Assembly (NCBI GenBank): GCA_934746015.1
Contig: CAKVEW010000004.1
Span: 1-64,000, forward strand
Origin: an uncultured Clostridium sp.
Lineage (GTDB): Bacteria; Bacillota; Clostridia; Clostridiales; Clostridiaceae
Reading direction: 5' to 3'
Length of the DNA stretch: 64,000 nt
The first letter of the stretch is position 1; the number at the start of each line of letters is the position of its first letter. The notes under the pieces are model-generated. The model had not been told where the DNA came from, made no database searches, and saw nothing but the letters and a program-made list of their open reading frames with translations. Positions 34,822 through 43,726 of this stretch are shown piece after piece. The translations under genes were made by a program, and so were the position numbers.

Positions 34822-36004
34822 TATAACGAAGAATATATATGGTATAGATATTGAAGATTTAGTTTCAGTAGGATATAGAAATAATAATAATAAGAGAAAT
34901 TTTTTATTTATAAGTAAAGTTTTAGGAAAACATATAGAGGTAAGACCAAATATGTGTAAAGTTATTGGATTGTTATTAGCTTCTACTATTTTTGAACAAA
35001 ATGAAGAGACAAGCATCTTCCTTGACTATTTAAAAAATCAAAAGGATTATGAAATAAAAGTGAAGGATGCCATGAAATTAGTATATAAAACTAATGAAAA
35101 AATAGCAGTCTTAGGTTTTGCAGAAACAGCTACGGCATTGGGAATGGCAGTAGCATCAGCTATAGAAAATTCTTATTATATTACAACTACTAGAGAAGAT
35201 ATCAAAGATATAAAACCATTATTTAATTTTGAAGAAGAACATTCCCATGCTACAACACATAGGTGTTTTCCAAAAGAACCTAATAAAATAAAAAAGGCTG
35301 ATAGAATTATTATAGTAGATGATGAAATAACTACAGGGAATTCTATGTTAAATATAATAAGAGAATTAATAAAATCTACAAATATAAAGAAATATACTGT
35401 GCTTAGTATTTTAGACTTAAGAAATATTGAATATAGAAAAATATATAAAAAATTCATTGAGAAAAATAATATAGAAATAGAAGTGAAATCTTTAATATCA
35501 GGTGAAATTGTTATAGAAGATAATAAGGTGTATTGTGATAATAAAGGAAGTATAATAAATGAAACTTGTCCTATAACTACATTAAATCTTATGTCAAGAA
35601 GAGGGAAATATTTGGAGCTTACAGGAAGATTTGGAGTGAGTTTTAAAGACATTTTAAAATTAGAAGATGAGTGTCGTGAGGTTGCAAATATAATTAAAGA
35701 AAGATTAGGGAAATATGAAAAGATATTAGTATTAGGACATGGAGAAAATATATATATTCCATCTAGGATAGCATCATATTTAAGTGGTGATGTTTACTTT
35801 AAAAGTACTACTAGAAGTCCTATCCATTGTTTAGAAGAAGAAGGTTATTTAATTAATGAAAAGAATATTTTTCTAAATAACGGAGATAAATATTATCTTT
35901 ATAATAAAAGTAGTATGGAAAAAAACTATGATATTATTGTTTTAATTGCAGAAGATGATTTAAATATAAAACTTACAAAGAATTTATTAATAGTGAAACC
36001 ATAA
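34808..36004 (+). CDS. Phosphoribosyltransferase (PRTase_2 / TRSP type) of Ter-associated module
   Basis: 398-residue protein. The PRPP-binding loop is RIIIVDDEITTGNSM, and EEHSHATTHRCFP precedes it as in Ter-locus PRTases. The C-terminal 150 residues (GRFGVSFKDI, LVLGHGENIYIPSRIASYL, STTRSPIH) fit the TRSP domain that accompanies this type. ATG 34808 lies 9 nt after GAGG and within the end of the lyase gene. It probably attaches ribose-5-phosphate to a base made or modified with the lyase. A terminator follows at 36055. xpaC-telA, another Ter-linked pair, is about 18 kb upstream. Confidence 0.75.
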   Translation: MVKINITKNIYGIDIEDLVSVGYRNNNNKRNFLFISKVLGKHIEVRPNMCKVIGLLLASTIFEQNEETSIFLDYLKNQKDYEIKVKDAMKLVYKTNEKIAVLGFAETATALGMAVASAIENSYYITTTREDIKDIKPLFNFEEEHSHATTHRCFPKEPNKIKKADRIIIVDDEITTGNSMLNIIRELIKSTNIKKYTVLSILDLRNIEYRKIYKKFIEKNNIEIEVKSLISGEIVIEDNKVYCDNKGSIINETCPITTLNLMSRRGKYLELTGRFGVSFKDILKLEDECREVANIIKERLGKYEKILVLGHGENIYIPSRIASYLSGDVYFKSTTRSPIHCLEEEGYLINEKNIFLNNGDKYYLYNKSSMEKNYDIIVLIAEDDLNIKLTKNLLIVKP

Positions 36005-36054
36005 TAAATAATTAATAGGATTACAGTATCCAATATATTTTAAATTATATCGAA

Positions 36055-36096
36055 AAATAAGTGTAGTATTTAATTTGCTACACTTTATTATTTTTA
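36055..36096 (+). terminator. Rho-independent terminator
   Basis: AAATAAGTGTAG and CTACACTTTATTATTTTT form a stem of AT-rich flanks around a GTGTAG/CTACAC core. The rest of the gap 36005-36326 holds a Fur-box promoter. Confidence 0.7.
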
Positions 36097-36144
36097 TAAG
36101 TAATAAGTTAATTAAAAAATAGATAGATAAGTAATTCAAATATA

Positions 36145-36196
36145 TTGACATTACAAATAAAAAAGTAGTAGAATTACAATAATGATAATCAATATC
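36145..36196 (+). promoter_or_regulatory. Nitroreductase promoter with Fur box
   Basis: TTGACA (36145-36150) and TAGAAT (36169-36174) are 18 bp apart. AATAATGATAATCAATATC (36178-36196) differs from the 19-bp Fur consensus at two positions and sits just after the -10, exactly as at the flavodoxin promoter. Confidence 0.75.
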
Positions 36197-36326
36197 AATT
36201 AATAATGTTTGTTAATATAAATGGTGATATTTATATTTGATGATAAATTATAAGTATATAGTTATATATCTAAAAAATGTTAAAAATTAATTGGAAAATT
36301 ATAAAAAAATGAAGGGATTGATTAAT

Positions 36327-36896
36327 ATGACAGAACAATATCCAATGTCACAATTAATTAGGGAAAGAAGAACAGTAAAGAAATTTAAGGAAGAGAGTAT
36401 TTCTACAGAATTATTAAGTGAGTTACTAGAAGTTGCTATCTGGGCTCCAAATCATAAATTAAGAGAACCATGGAGATTTATAATTTATAATGGTGAGGGA
36501 AGAGAAGTATTAGGGAATGCAATGGCTAATATAGCTTCAAAAGGAGCTAAGATGAAAAAAAGCCCTGAAGAAATGAAGAAACACTATGAATCTATTCCAG
36601 CACATATACTTGTGGTAATGCCAGAAGATCCACAGCCTTTTGTTAGGGAAGAAGATTATGCAGCTACTTGTGCATTAATTCAAAACTTCCAACTTGCAGC
36701 TTGGGAAAGAGGCGTAGGTGTATTTTGGAAAACTGATTCCTTTTTAACTTTACCTGAATTTAGAGAAGCTGCTGGAGTGCGTCCTGGAGAAAAAATAGCA
36801 GCTATTCTTCATGTAGGATATATTGATATAGTTCCAAAACCTCGTAAGAGAACTCCAATAGATGAAAAGCTTACTATAATTGATAGTAACAAATAA
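36327..36896 (+). CDS. Nitroreductase family flavoprotein
   Basis: 189-residue FMN-dependent nitroreductase-fold protein. The N-terminal LIRERRTVKKFKEES is the FMN phosphate-binding Arg-rich signature, WAPNHKLREPWRFII follows, and YAATCALIQNFQLAAWERGVG and ILHVGYIDIVPKPRKRTP close the core. ATG 36327 is 9 nt after GAAGGGA. The promoter carries a Fur-type box, so the gene is probably turned on in low iron. Family members use NAD(P)H to reduce nitro compounds, quinones or iron chelates; the physiological substrate here is not evident. Confidence 0.85.
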   Translation: MTEQYPMSQLIRERRTVKKFKEESISTELLSELLEVAIWAPNHKLREPWRFIIYNGEGREVLGNAMANIASKGAKMKKSPEEMKKHYESIPAHILVVMPEDPQPFVREEDYAATCALIQNFQLAAWERGVGVFWKTDSFLTLPEFREAAGVRPGEKIAAILHVGYIDIVPKPRKRTPIDEKLTIIDSNK

Positions 36897-36924
36897 AAAT
36901 AAATATAAAGTATTAAAAGATAAA

Positions 36925-36967
36925 CAGTAGAAAGATTTACCTTAATTATAATCTTTCTACTGTTTTT
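36925..36967 (+). terminator. Rho-independent terminator
   Basis: CAGTAGAAAGATT and AATCTTTCTACTG form a perfect 13-bp stem followed by TTTTT. Confidence 0.9.
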
Positions 36968-37032
36968 ATTATTTTATTATAAAAAATGGTTATACTAAAA
37001 ATAATTAATTAAACAAAAGAAGGAGAAAGAAA

Positions 37033-38955
37033 ATGAATAAAAAATTACCAAAAGAAGCTTATGGAGGGATACATGGGAAAAAGTATGTACCTTATATTTC
37101 TGATAAGTCAAATAAAGGAGCCAATTTATCTGTAATAATAATAGGAATAGTATTATCTGCTATTTTTGCAGCATCTACTGCTTATTCAGGTATGAAGTCA
37201 GGATTAACTGTTGCAGCTGGAATCCCTGGAGCAATAATTGGTTCAATGCTTATAGGAATATTTGCAAAGGGAAAGGGGATTCTTGGGAAAAATATAACCC
37301 AGGGTATGTCTAGTGGTGGAGAATCTATAGCAAGTGGTATGATTTATGTTTTACCTGCAATTATAATAATAGGAAATAAATTTACTTTTATTGAAGGTTT
37401 AATTGTAGGAGTTGGTGGGGTACTATTTGGGATAGGAGCCTTGTCATTAGTTTATAATTATTTAATAGTTGAAGAACATGGAAATCTTTTATATCCAGAA
37501 TCATTAGCTATATCTGAAACCCTTGTAGCATCTGAAGGGAATGGAGATGCCATTAAATATATGGGAATTGGATTTGGAATAAGTGGAATTATAAATTTAG
37601 TAACTGGATCATTTTTAAATATAATAAATAACACTATTACTTTTGTAGGAAGTAAGTTTTATAAATGGAAGTTTTCTCTTGAAGTAAATCCACTATTATT
37701 AGGTATAGGATTTATAGTTGGTTTAGAAGTATCATTACAAATGTTTGCAGGTTCAATATTAGCTAATTTTGGGGTTGCACCTTTAATTGGTTATTTTACA
37801 GATTTAGCTGAAAAAAATATAGTATCATGGAATGATGCATCTGTATTACTTAATCAAATGGATGTAAATTTAATATCCTCAAGTTATGTTAAATACATAG
37901 GAGCTGGAATGATGCTTTGTGGTGGTATAATAGGAGCCCTTAAACTTGTTCCAACGATAATAGTATCTATAAAAGAAACCCTAAAAGCTAAATCAAGTGT
38001 TGATGATAATTCGGAAAAAAACTCTGGAGAAATAATAGTACTTTTAATTGGAGTTATAATTGCAGCTATATCAGCCTTTATAATTTCAAACAGTGTTAAA
38101 ATGGCTATAATTGCAGTAATAGTATCTTTAATACTGTCATTACTATTTGTAATAGTATCTGGACGTTTAACAGGAACAATAGGAACATCAAATCTTCCTG
38201 TATCAGGTATGACAATAGCATCACTAGTTATATTAACATTAGTTTTTGTTATTATGGGATGGACATCTCAAAGCAATAATAAATCTTTACTTTTATTTGC
38301 TTTATTTATGGTAGTAGCAATTTCAACAGCCGGTGGATATAGCCAATCTCAAAAGGTAACTTATATAATAGGTGGAAGCAGAAAGGAAATGCTATTTACT
38401 TTTGCTCTTTCTAGTATAGTAGGAGTAATTGTAGTTACAGGAACTATCCTATTGCTTTCAAATCAATTAGCAGTAACAGGAGCAGATGCACAATTTGCAC
38501 TTCCACAAGCTAATTTAATGGCTACATTAACATCGGGAATAATGTCAGGAAATTTACCTTGGCCAATGATTTTAGTTGGTATAGTTATAGCTTTATTCTT
38601 ATTGCTATTAAAATTACCTGTAATGACTATTGCAATTGGATTCTATTTACCAATATCAACAACTTCAATAATATTAGTTGGAGCCTTAATTCGTATATTT
38701 GTTGAAAAAATGAGTAAGAGTGAAAAGGAAAAAGAGTTTAGAGTTTCTAATGGAGTAGGTTTATCCTCAGGACTTGTAGCAGGTGGATCTATAATAGGAT
38801 TACTTGGAATTATACTACAAGTAACTGGAATAATAACTCCTAAGACTCCAATAGGTTTTGCTGCTGGTAATATGATGGCAATAATATTATTAATTGCTTT
38901 AGTTGTTGCTACTACAATTCCAATTGTATCATCTAAAATAAATCATAATCATTAG
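37033..38955 (+). CDS. OPT-family oligopeptide transporter (copy 1)
   Basis: 640-residue integral membrane protein with about 14-16 hydrophobic segments. Landmarks of the OPT family are GMKSGLTVAAGIPGAIIGS near the N-terminus, ITQGMSSGGESIASGMIYVL, LYPESLAISETLVASEGNG, KYIGAGMMLCGGIIGALK and LPWPMILVG near the C-terminus. OPT proteins import peptides or metal chelates with protons. It has AGAAGGAGA upstream and its own terminator downstream. A tandem paralogue of exactly the same length follows. No regulator or peptidase adjoins it; peptide uptake is inferred. Confidence 0.88.
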   Translation: MNKKLPKEAYGGIHGKKYVPYISDKSNKGANLSVIIIGIVLSAIFAASTAYSGMKSGLTVAAGIPGAIIGSMLIGIFAKGKGILGKNITQGMSSGGESIASGMIYVLPAIIIIGNKFTFIEGLIVGVGGVLFGIGALSLVYNYLIVEEHGNLLYPESLAISETLVASEGNGDAIKYMGIGFGISGIINLVTGSFLNIINNTITFVGSKFYKWKFSLEVNPLLLGIGFIVGLEVSLQMFAGSILANFGVAPLIGYFTDLAEKNIVSWNDASVLLNQMDVNLISSSYVKYIGAGMMLCGGIIGALKLVPTIIVSIKETLKAKSSVDDNSEKNSGEIIVLLIGVIIAAISAFIISNSVKMAIIAVIVSLILSLLFVIVSGRLTGTIGTSNLPVSGMTIASLVILTLVFVIMGWTSQSNNKSLLLFALFMVVAISTAGGYSQSQKVTYIIGGSRKEMLFTFALSSIVGVIVVTGTILLLSNQLAVTGADAQFALPQANLMATLTSGIMSGNLPWPMILVGIVIALFLLLLKLPVMTIAIGFYLPISTTSIILVGALIRIFVEKMSKSEKEKEFRVSNGVGLSSGLVAGGSIIGLLGIILQVTGIITPKTPIGFAAGNMMAIILLIALVVATTIPIVSSKINHNH

Positions 38956-38982
38956 AAATAATAAATAAAGATATAATATATT

Positions 38983-39021
38983 AGCAAGTGAATGTCTAAG
39001 GATATTTACTTGCTATTTTTT
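38983..39021 (+). terminator. Rho-independent terminator
   Basis: AGCAAGTGAAT and ATTTACTTGCT pair, followed by TTTTTT, between the two OPT genes. Confidence 0.8.
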
Positions 39022-39216
39022 ATGGAATTTAATCTGTTGATATAATTATTATTATAGATAACTGATATTGATATAATAGAAGCACAGTTAGAACTCTAAA
39101 AATAAAAAAATGTGCAAATATATTGATAATTTTAATTTTGAAACATAAAGTGTATTTCTTTTACTTCAAAAAACGTATATACTTAGAATGAATATAAATA
39201 AAGAAGGAGAATCTAT

Positions 39217-41139
39217 ATGAATAAAAAGTTATCTAAGGGAGCTTATGGTGGTGTTCATGGAAAGGATTACATTCCGTATATTACGGATAAATCAAGGAAA
39301 GGAGTAAATTTAGCTGTTATAATTATAGGAATAATATTATCTGCTATATTTGCTGCATCTACAGCTTATTCAGGTATGAAATCTGGACTAACTGTAGCAG
39401 CAGGAATACCTGGAGCAATAATTGGATCAATGCTTATAGGAATATTTGCCCGTAGCAAAGGGATTCTTGGTAAAAATATAGCACAAGGTATGTCTAGTGG
39501 TGGTGAATCTATAGCAAGTGGTATGATTTTTGTTTTACCCGCAATTATATTAATAGGTAATCAAATTACTTTTATGGAAGGTTTAGTTGTAGGGGTTGGA
39601 GGTGTTCTATTTGGTATAGGAGGTTTATCACTAGTTTATAACTATTTAATAGTTGAAGAACATGGAAAACTTATGTATCCTGAGTCAATGGCTATATCTG
39701 AAACGCTTGTTGCTTCAGAAGGTGACAAAGATGCTATAAAGTTTATGGGAATAGGGTTTGTAATAAGTGGTGTTATAAATATGTTAACTGAATCATTTTT
39801 AAGTGTAATCAATAACACTATTACTTATGTAGGAAGTAAATTTTATAAGTGGAAGTTTTCTACTGAGGTAAATCCACTTTTACTAGGAATAGGATTTATA
39901 GTTGGATTAGAAGTATCATTAACTATGTTTGCTGGTTCTATATTAGCTAACTTTGGGGTTATTCCATTAATAGGATATTTCGCAGACTTAGCAGATAAGA
40001 ATATGGTAACATGGAATAATGCATCAGTATTCCTTAATCAAATGGATGTCAATGCAATATCAGGAAGTTATGTTAAGTATATAGGAGCAGGAATGATGCT
40101 TTGTGGTGGTATAATAGGAGCTCTTAAACTTATACCAACAATAATAGTTTCTATAAGAGAAACATTAAAGGCAAAATCTAGTAATGATGTTAATTTAGAA
40201 AAGAATTCAGGAGAAATTATAATGCTTTTAATTGGTGTAATATTATCCTTTGTTGCAGCATTTATGATTTCTCAAAGTATAAAGATGGCTATAATTGCAG
40301 TGATTGTTGCATTGATATTATCATTATTATTTGTAATAGTTTCTGGACGTTTAACTGGTACAATAGGAACATCAAATCTTCCAGTATCAGGTATGACTAT
40401 AGCATCATTAGTTATACTAACATTGGTATTTGTTACAATGGGTTGGACAACACAAGCAGATAATAAATCATTACTTTTATTTGCATCATTTATGGTTGTA
40501 GCTATATCAGCAGCAGGTGGATATAGCCAATCACAAAAAGTAACTTACGTGATAGGCGGAAGTAGAAAAGAAATGTTAAATACTTTTACTTTATCAAGTA
40601 TAGTAGGTGTAATTGTTGTTACAGGAACAATAATGTTACTTTCAAGCAAATTAGCAGTTACAGGAGCAGATGCACAATTTGCACTTCCTCAAGCGAACTT
40701 AATGGCTACATTAACTTCAGGTATAATGGAAGGGAATTTACCTTGGCCTATGATTTTAGTTGGTGTTGTTATGGCATTATTTTTATTCCTATTAAAATTA
40801 CCTATAATGACCATAGCAATAGGATTCTATTTACCAATATCAACAACTTCAATAATACTAGTTGGAGCATTAATTCGTGTATTTGTAGAAAAAATGAGTA
40901 AGAGTGAAAAAGAAAAAGAATATAAGGTTGCAAATGGAATAAGCTTATCTTCAGGGCTTGTTGCAGGTGGATCAATAATAGGACTAGTTGGTATAATACT
41001 ACAAGTAACAGGCGTAATAACTCCTAAAGCTCCATCAGGTTTTGCATCTACTAATATGATGGCAATACTTTTATTAATTATTTTAGTTATAGCTACTACT
41101 ATACCAATAATGTTATCTAAAGTTAAGAGTAGTAAGTAA
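39217..41139 (+). CDS. OPT-family oligopeptide transporter (copy 2)
   Basis: 640-residue tandem paralogue of the gene at 37033; most of the protein can be aligned by eye without gaps. GMKSGLTVAAGIPGAIIGS, IAQGMSSGGESIASGMIFVL, SGRLTGTIGTSNLPVSGMT and AVTGADAQFALPQANLMATL are shared. Differences cluster in the loop after the mid-protein helix (KAKSSNDVNLEKNS versus KAKSSVDDNSEKNS) and in the C-terminal tail (KVKSSK versus KINHNH). It has an independent ribosome binding site (AAGGAGA) and terminator, so the two copies can be regulated separately. Confidence 0.88.
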   Translation: MNKKLSKGAYGGVHGKDYIPYITDKSRKGVNLAVIIIGIILSAIFAASTAYSGMKSGLTVAAGIPGAIIGSMLIGIFARSKGILGKNIAQGMSSGGESIASGMIFVLPAIILIGNQITFMEGLVVGVGGVLFGIGGLSLVYNYLIVEEHGKLMYPESMAISETLVASEGDKDAIKFMGIGFVISGVINMLTESFLSVINNTITYVGSKFYKWKFSTEVNPLLLGIGFIVGLEVSLTMFAGSILANFGVIPLIGYFADLADKNMVTWNNASVFLNQMDVNAISGSYVKYIGAGMMLCGGIIGALKLIPTIIVSIRETLKAKSSNDVNLEKNSGEIIMLLIGVILSFVAAFMISQSIKMAIIAVIVALILSLLFVIVSGRLTGTIGTSNLPVSGMTIASLVILTLVFVTMGWTTQADNKSLLLFASFMVVAISAAGGYSQSQKVTYVIGGSRKEMLNTFTLSSIVGVIVVTGTIMLLSSKLAVTGADAQFALPQANLMATLTSGIMEGNLPWPMILVGVVMALFLFLLKLPIMTIAIGFYLPISTTSIILVGALIRVFVEKMSKSEKEKEYKVANGISLSSGLVAGGSIIGLVGIILQVTGVITPKAPSGFASTNMMAILLLIILVIATTIPIMLSKVKSSK

Positions 41140-41168
41140 TATAAGACTATAAAATATAGAAGAATTTA

Positions 41169-41206
41169 AAAAATAGTATCTACATTAATGTAGGTGCTAT
41201 TTTTTA
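41169..41206 (+). terminator. Rho-independent terminator
   Basis: AAAATAGTATCTACAT and ATGTAGGTGCTATTTTTT pair around a short loop after the second OPT gene. Confidence 0.85.
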
Positions 41207-41212
41207 TAATAG

Positions 41213-41314
41213 CTACAACTAAGATATATCTTTGTCACTGAAATTCCTATTATTATTGTAGATGATGGTAGTGGAGAAAAATATAAAAATATCTTTATAC
41301 TTGCTGAACTGTAG
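41213..41314 (+). pseudogene. Relic of a family 2 glycosyltransferase
   Basis: The plus-strand frame reads YIFVTEIPIIIVDDGSGEKY and KNIF, then stops at 41312-41314. IPIIIVDDGSG is the nucleotide-binding strand and first Asp pair of GT2 enzymes. No start codon or further domain remains. The next 150 bases, up to the transketolase gene, are AT-rich without a gene. It is a short leftover of a deleted gene. Confidence 0.65.
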
Positions 41315-41466
41315 AAAAGAACTAATTGAAAATAAAAACTGTCTGATACATATTGATAAAAAATAGAAGAAATTTGAGAAAAGACATTATATACATACAA
41401 AAAAAATATAATTAGTGATAGAATTATAAATGAAAATAATAATAATTAGGTTAGGGAGGAAAAAGC

Positions 41467-43437
41467 ATGGACTTAGATAGAAAAGTTGTTAATACCATAA
41501 GAGGACTATGTGCTGATACGGTTCAAAAAGCTAATTCTGGACATCCAGGTTTACCTTTAGGAGCAGCTCCAATGGCATATACCCTTTGGTCAAAAGTTAT
41601 GAATAGTACACCAAAAGATGTTAATTGGGTAAATCGTGATAGATTTATTCTTTCAGGTGGACATGGCTCAAGCTTATTATATAGTTTATTACATTTATTT
41701 AATTATGGGGTAACTATTAATGATTTGAAAGAGTTCAGACAATTAGATTCTAAGACTCCTGGTCATCCAGAGTATGGACATACTGTTGGAGTAGAAGCAA
41801 CAACAGGACCTTTAGGAGCAGGAATGGCTATGGCTGTTGGAATGGCTATGGCAGAAAAACATCTTTCATCTGTATTCAATAAAGAAGGGTATCCAGTAGT
41901 AGACCACTATACATATGTATTAGGGGGAGATGGATGCTTTATGGAAGGCATTTCATCAGAAGCTTTTTCATTAGCAGGAACATTAAAACTAGACAAACTA
42001 GTTGTATTATATGATTCAAATAACATTTCTATTGAGGGAAGTACAGATATTGCATTTACTGAAGATGTAAAAATGAGAATGAAAGCATTTGGATTTAATG
42101 TATTTACAGTAGAAGATGGAGATAATCTTGAAGAAATATTAAATGCAATTAATGAAGCCAAAAAGTCAGTTGGAAAACCTGCATTTATAGAAGTAAAAAC
42201 TAAGATAGGTAAGGGATGTCCAGCTAAAGAAGGAAAAGCAAGTGCTCATGGAGAACCTTTAGGAGCAGATAACGTAATAGAATTAAAGAAAAATTTAGGC
42301 TTACCTGAAGATAAGGATTTCTATGTTGATGAAGAAGTTTATAATCATATAGCAGATGATCAAGAAAGAGCTGATAAAGTATATGAAGCTTGGTCTAAGA
42401 TGTTTGAAGAGTATTTTGTAAAATACCCAGAAATGAAAGAATTATGGGATAAATATTTTAATGTTGATTATAAAAAAGTTTTAGATGAAAGTTCTGAATA
42501 TTGGAAATATGATAAAAAAGCTAATGCTACAAGAAATTTATCTGGTATTGCTATGAATAAAATTAAGGATTTATTCCCTAACTTTATGGGAGGAGCAGCG
42601 GATTTAGCACCATCAACTAAAACATATTTAAATGGTGCTGGAGACTTTAGTAGTGATAATTATAAAGGAAGAAATATTCATTATGGAGTTCGTGAACTAG
42701 CTATGGCAGCTATTGGAAATGGACTTATGTTACATGGTGGATTAAAAACATTTGTTTCAACTTTCTTCGTATTTAGTGACTATGTTAAGCCAATGGCAAG
42801 ATTATCAGCACTTATGAAATTACCATTAACATATGTTTTAACTCATGATAGTATTGGAGTTGGAGAAGACGGCCCAACACATGAGCCAGTTGAACAATTA
42901 ACAATGCTTAGAGCAATGCCTAACTTTAATGTCTTTAGACCATGTGATTCAACTGAAACAAATATAGGTTGGTATATGGCAATGACATCAAAAGAAACAC
43001 CTACAGCTTTAGTATTATCAAGACAAAACCTTCCTGATATAGAAGGATCAAATAAAGATGCTATGAAGGGTGGATATATAATTGATGATTCTATTGGAGA
43101 ACCAGAAATTATATTAATGGCTTCTGGATCTGAAGTATCTTTAGCTATTGAAGCTAAGAAGAAATTAGGAAATGAAAAAATTAGAGTAGTAAGTATGCCT
43201 TGTATGGATATATTTAAAGCTCAAGATTCAGATTATAAAGAAAAAGTTCTACCAAGAAAAGTAACTAAGAGAGTTGCTATAGAAGCAGGCTCAGGTTTAA
43301 GCTGGGGAGAATTTGTTGGATTTGATGGTAAATATATAACTATGGATACTTTTGGAGCATCAGCACCAGCTGATTTATTATTTGAGAAGTTTGGATTTAG
43401 TGTTGATAATGTAATTAATGTAATTAATGAATTATAA
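41467..43437 (+). CDS. tkt: Transketolase
   Basis: Full-length transketolase of 656 residues, thiamine-diphosphate dependent. N-terminal KANSGHPGLPLGAAPMAY carries a conserved His, GGDGCFMEGISSEAFSLAG then NNISIEG forms the ThDP/metal signature, and the pyrimidine-binding domain has GVRELAMAAIGNGL and HDSIGVGEDGPTHEP. The C-terminal domain ends KFGFSVDNVI. It transfers two-carbon units between pentose-phosphate and glycolytic sugars. The start has GGGAGGAA upstream. It is a single-gene unit with no transaldolase nearby, and a long hairpin follows. Confidence 0.95.
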   Translation: MDLDRKVVNTIRGLCADTVQKANSGHPGLPLGAAPMAYTLWSKVMNSTPKDVNWVNRDRFILSGGHGSSLLYSLLHLFNYGVTINDLKEFRQLDSKTPGHPEYGHTVGVEATTGPLGAGMAMAVGMAMAEKHLSSVFNKEGYPVVDHYTYVLGGDGCFMEGISSEAFSLAGTLKLDKLVVLYDSNNISIEGSTDIAFTEDVKMRMKAFGFNVFTVEDGDNLEEILNAINEAKKSVGKPAFIEVKTKIGKGCPAKEGKASAHGEPLGADNVIELKKNLGLPEDKDFYVDEEVYNHIADDQERADKVYEAWSKMFEEYFVKYPEMKELWDKYFNVDYKKVLDESSEYWKYDKKANATRNLSGIAMNKIKDLFPNFMGGAADLAPSTKTYLNGAGDFSSDNYKGRNIHYGVRELAMAAIGNGLMLHGGLKTFVSTFFVFSDYVKPMARLSALMKLPLTYVLTHDSIGVGEDGPTHEPVEQLTMLRAMPNFNVFRPCDSTETNIGWYMAMTSKETPTALVLSRQNLPDIEGSNKDAMKGGYIIDDSIGEPEIILMASGSEVSLAIEAKKKLGNEKIRVVSMPCMDIFKAQDSDYKEKVLPRKVTKRVAIEAGSGLSWGEFVGFDGKYITMDTFGASAPADLLFEKFGFSVDNVINVINEL

Positions 43438-43459
43438 AAACTAAATTAAAATAGGCTTA

Positions 43460-43538
43460 GAAGTTGCTGTGGCACAATTTTAAAATAATAAGTTTATATT
43501 TAACTTGTTATTTTAGAGTTGCTACAGCTTCTTTTTTA
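43460..43538 (+). terminator. Long two-tier terminator hairpin
   Basis: GAAGTTGCTGTGGCA and TTGCTACAGCTTC pair on the outside, while AAAATAATAAGTT and AACTTGTTATTTT pair inside. The T-run follows directly. Confidence 0.75.
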
Positions 43539-43726
43539 TATCTAAAATTTGTAAAAGAACTACAAATATGAATAACATTTTTCAAATTATATAAAAATAT
43601 TTTTACATATATATTAAATACTATAATAAGTACATATATTTTGCATAAATTTATAATGTATTTTTTTATTAATATTTTTTGTAGAATTCATATAGAAATT
43701 TAAAATAAAGAATAGGGGAAAAGGGA

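Noticed and set aside
35176-35652. 158-codon open frame on the minus strand inside the phosphoribosyltransferase gene
   Set aside because: It is antisense to a well-supported gene, has no ribosome binding site, and reads as low-complexity Ser/Ile/Leu text.
41197-41400. 67-codon minus-strand frame after the second OPT gene
   Set aside because: The opposite strand carries a glycosyltransferase relic that explains the region better; the minus frame is aromatic-rich noise.
43460-43538. Riboswitch or small RNA after transketolase
   Set aside because: The two-tier stem ends directly in a T-run at the gene's end, so a long terminator is sufficient.
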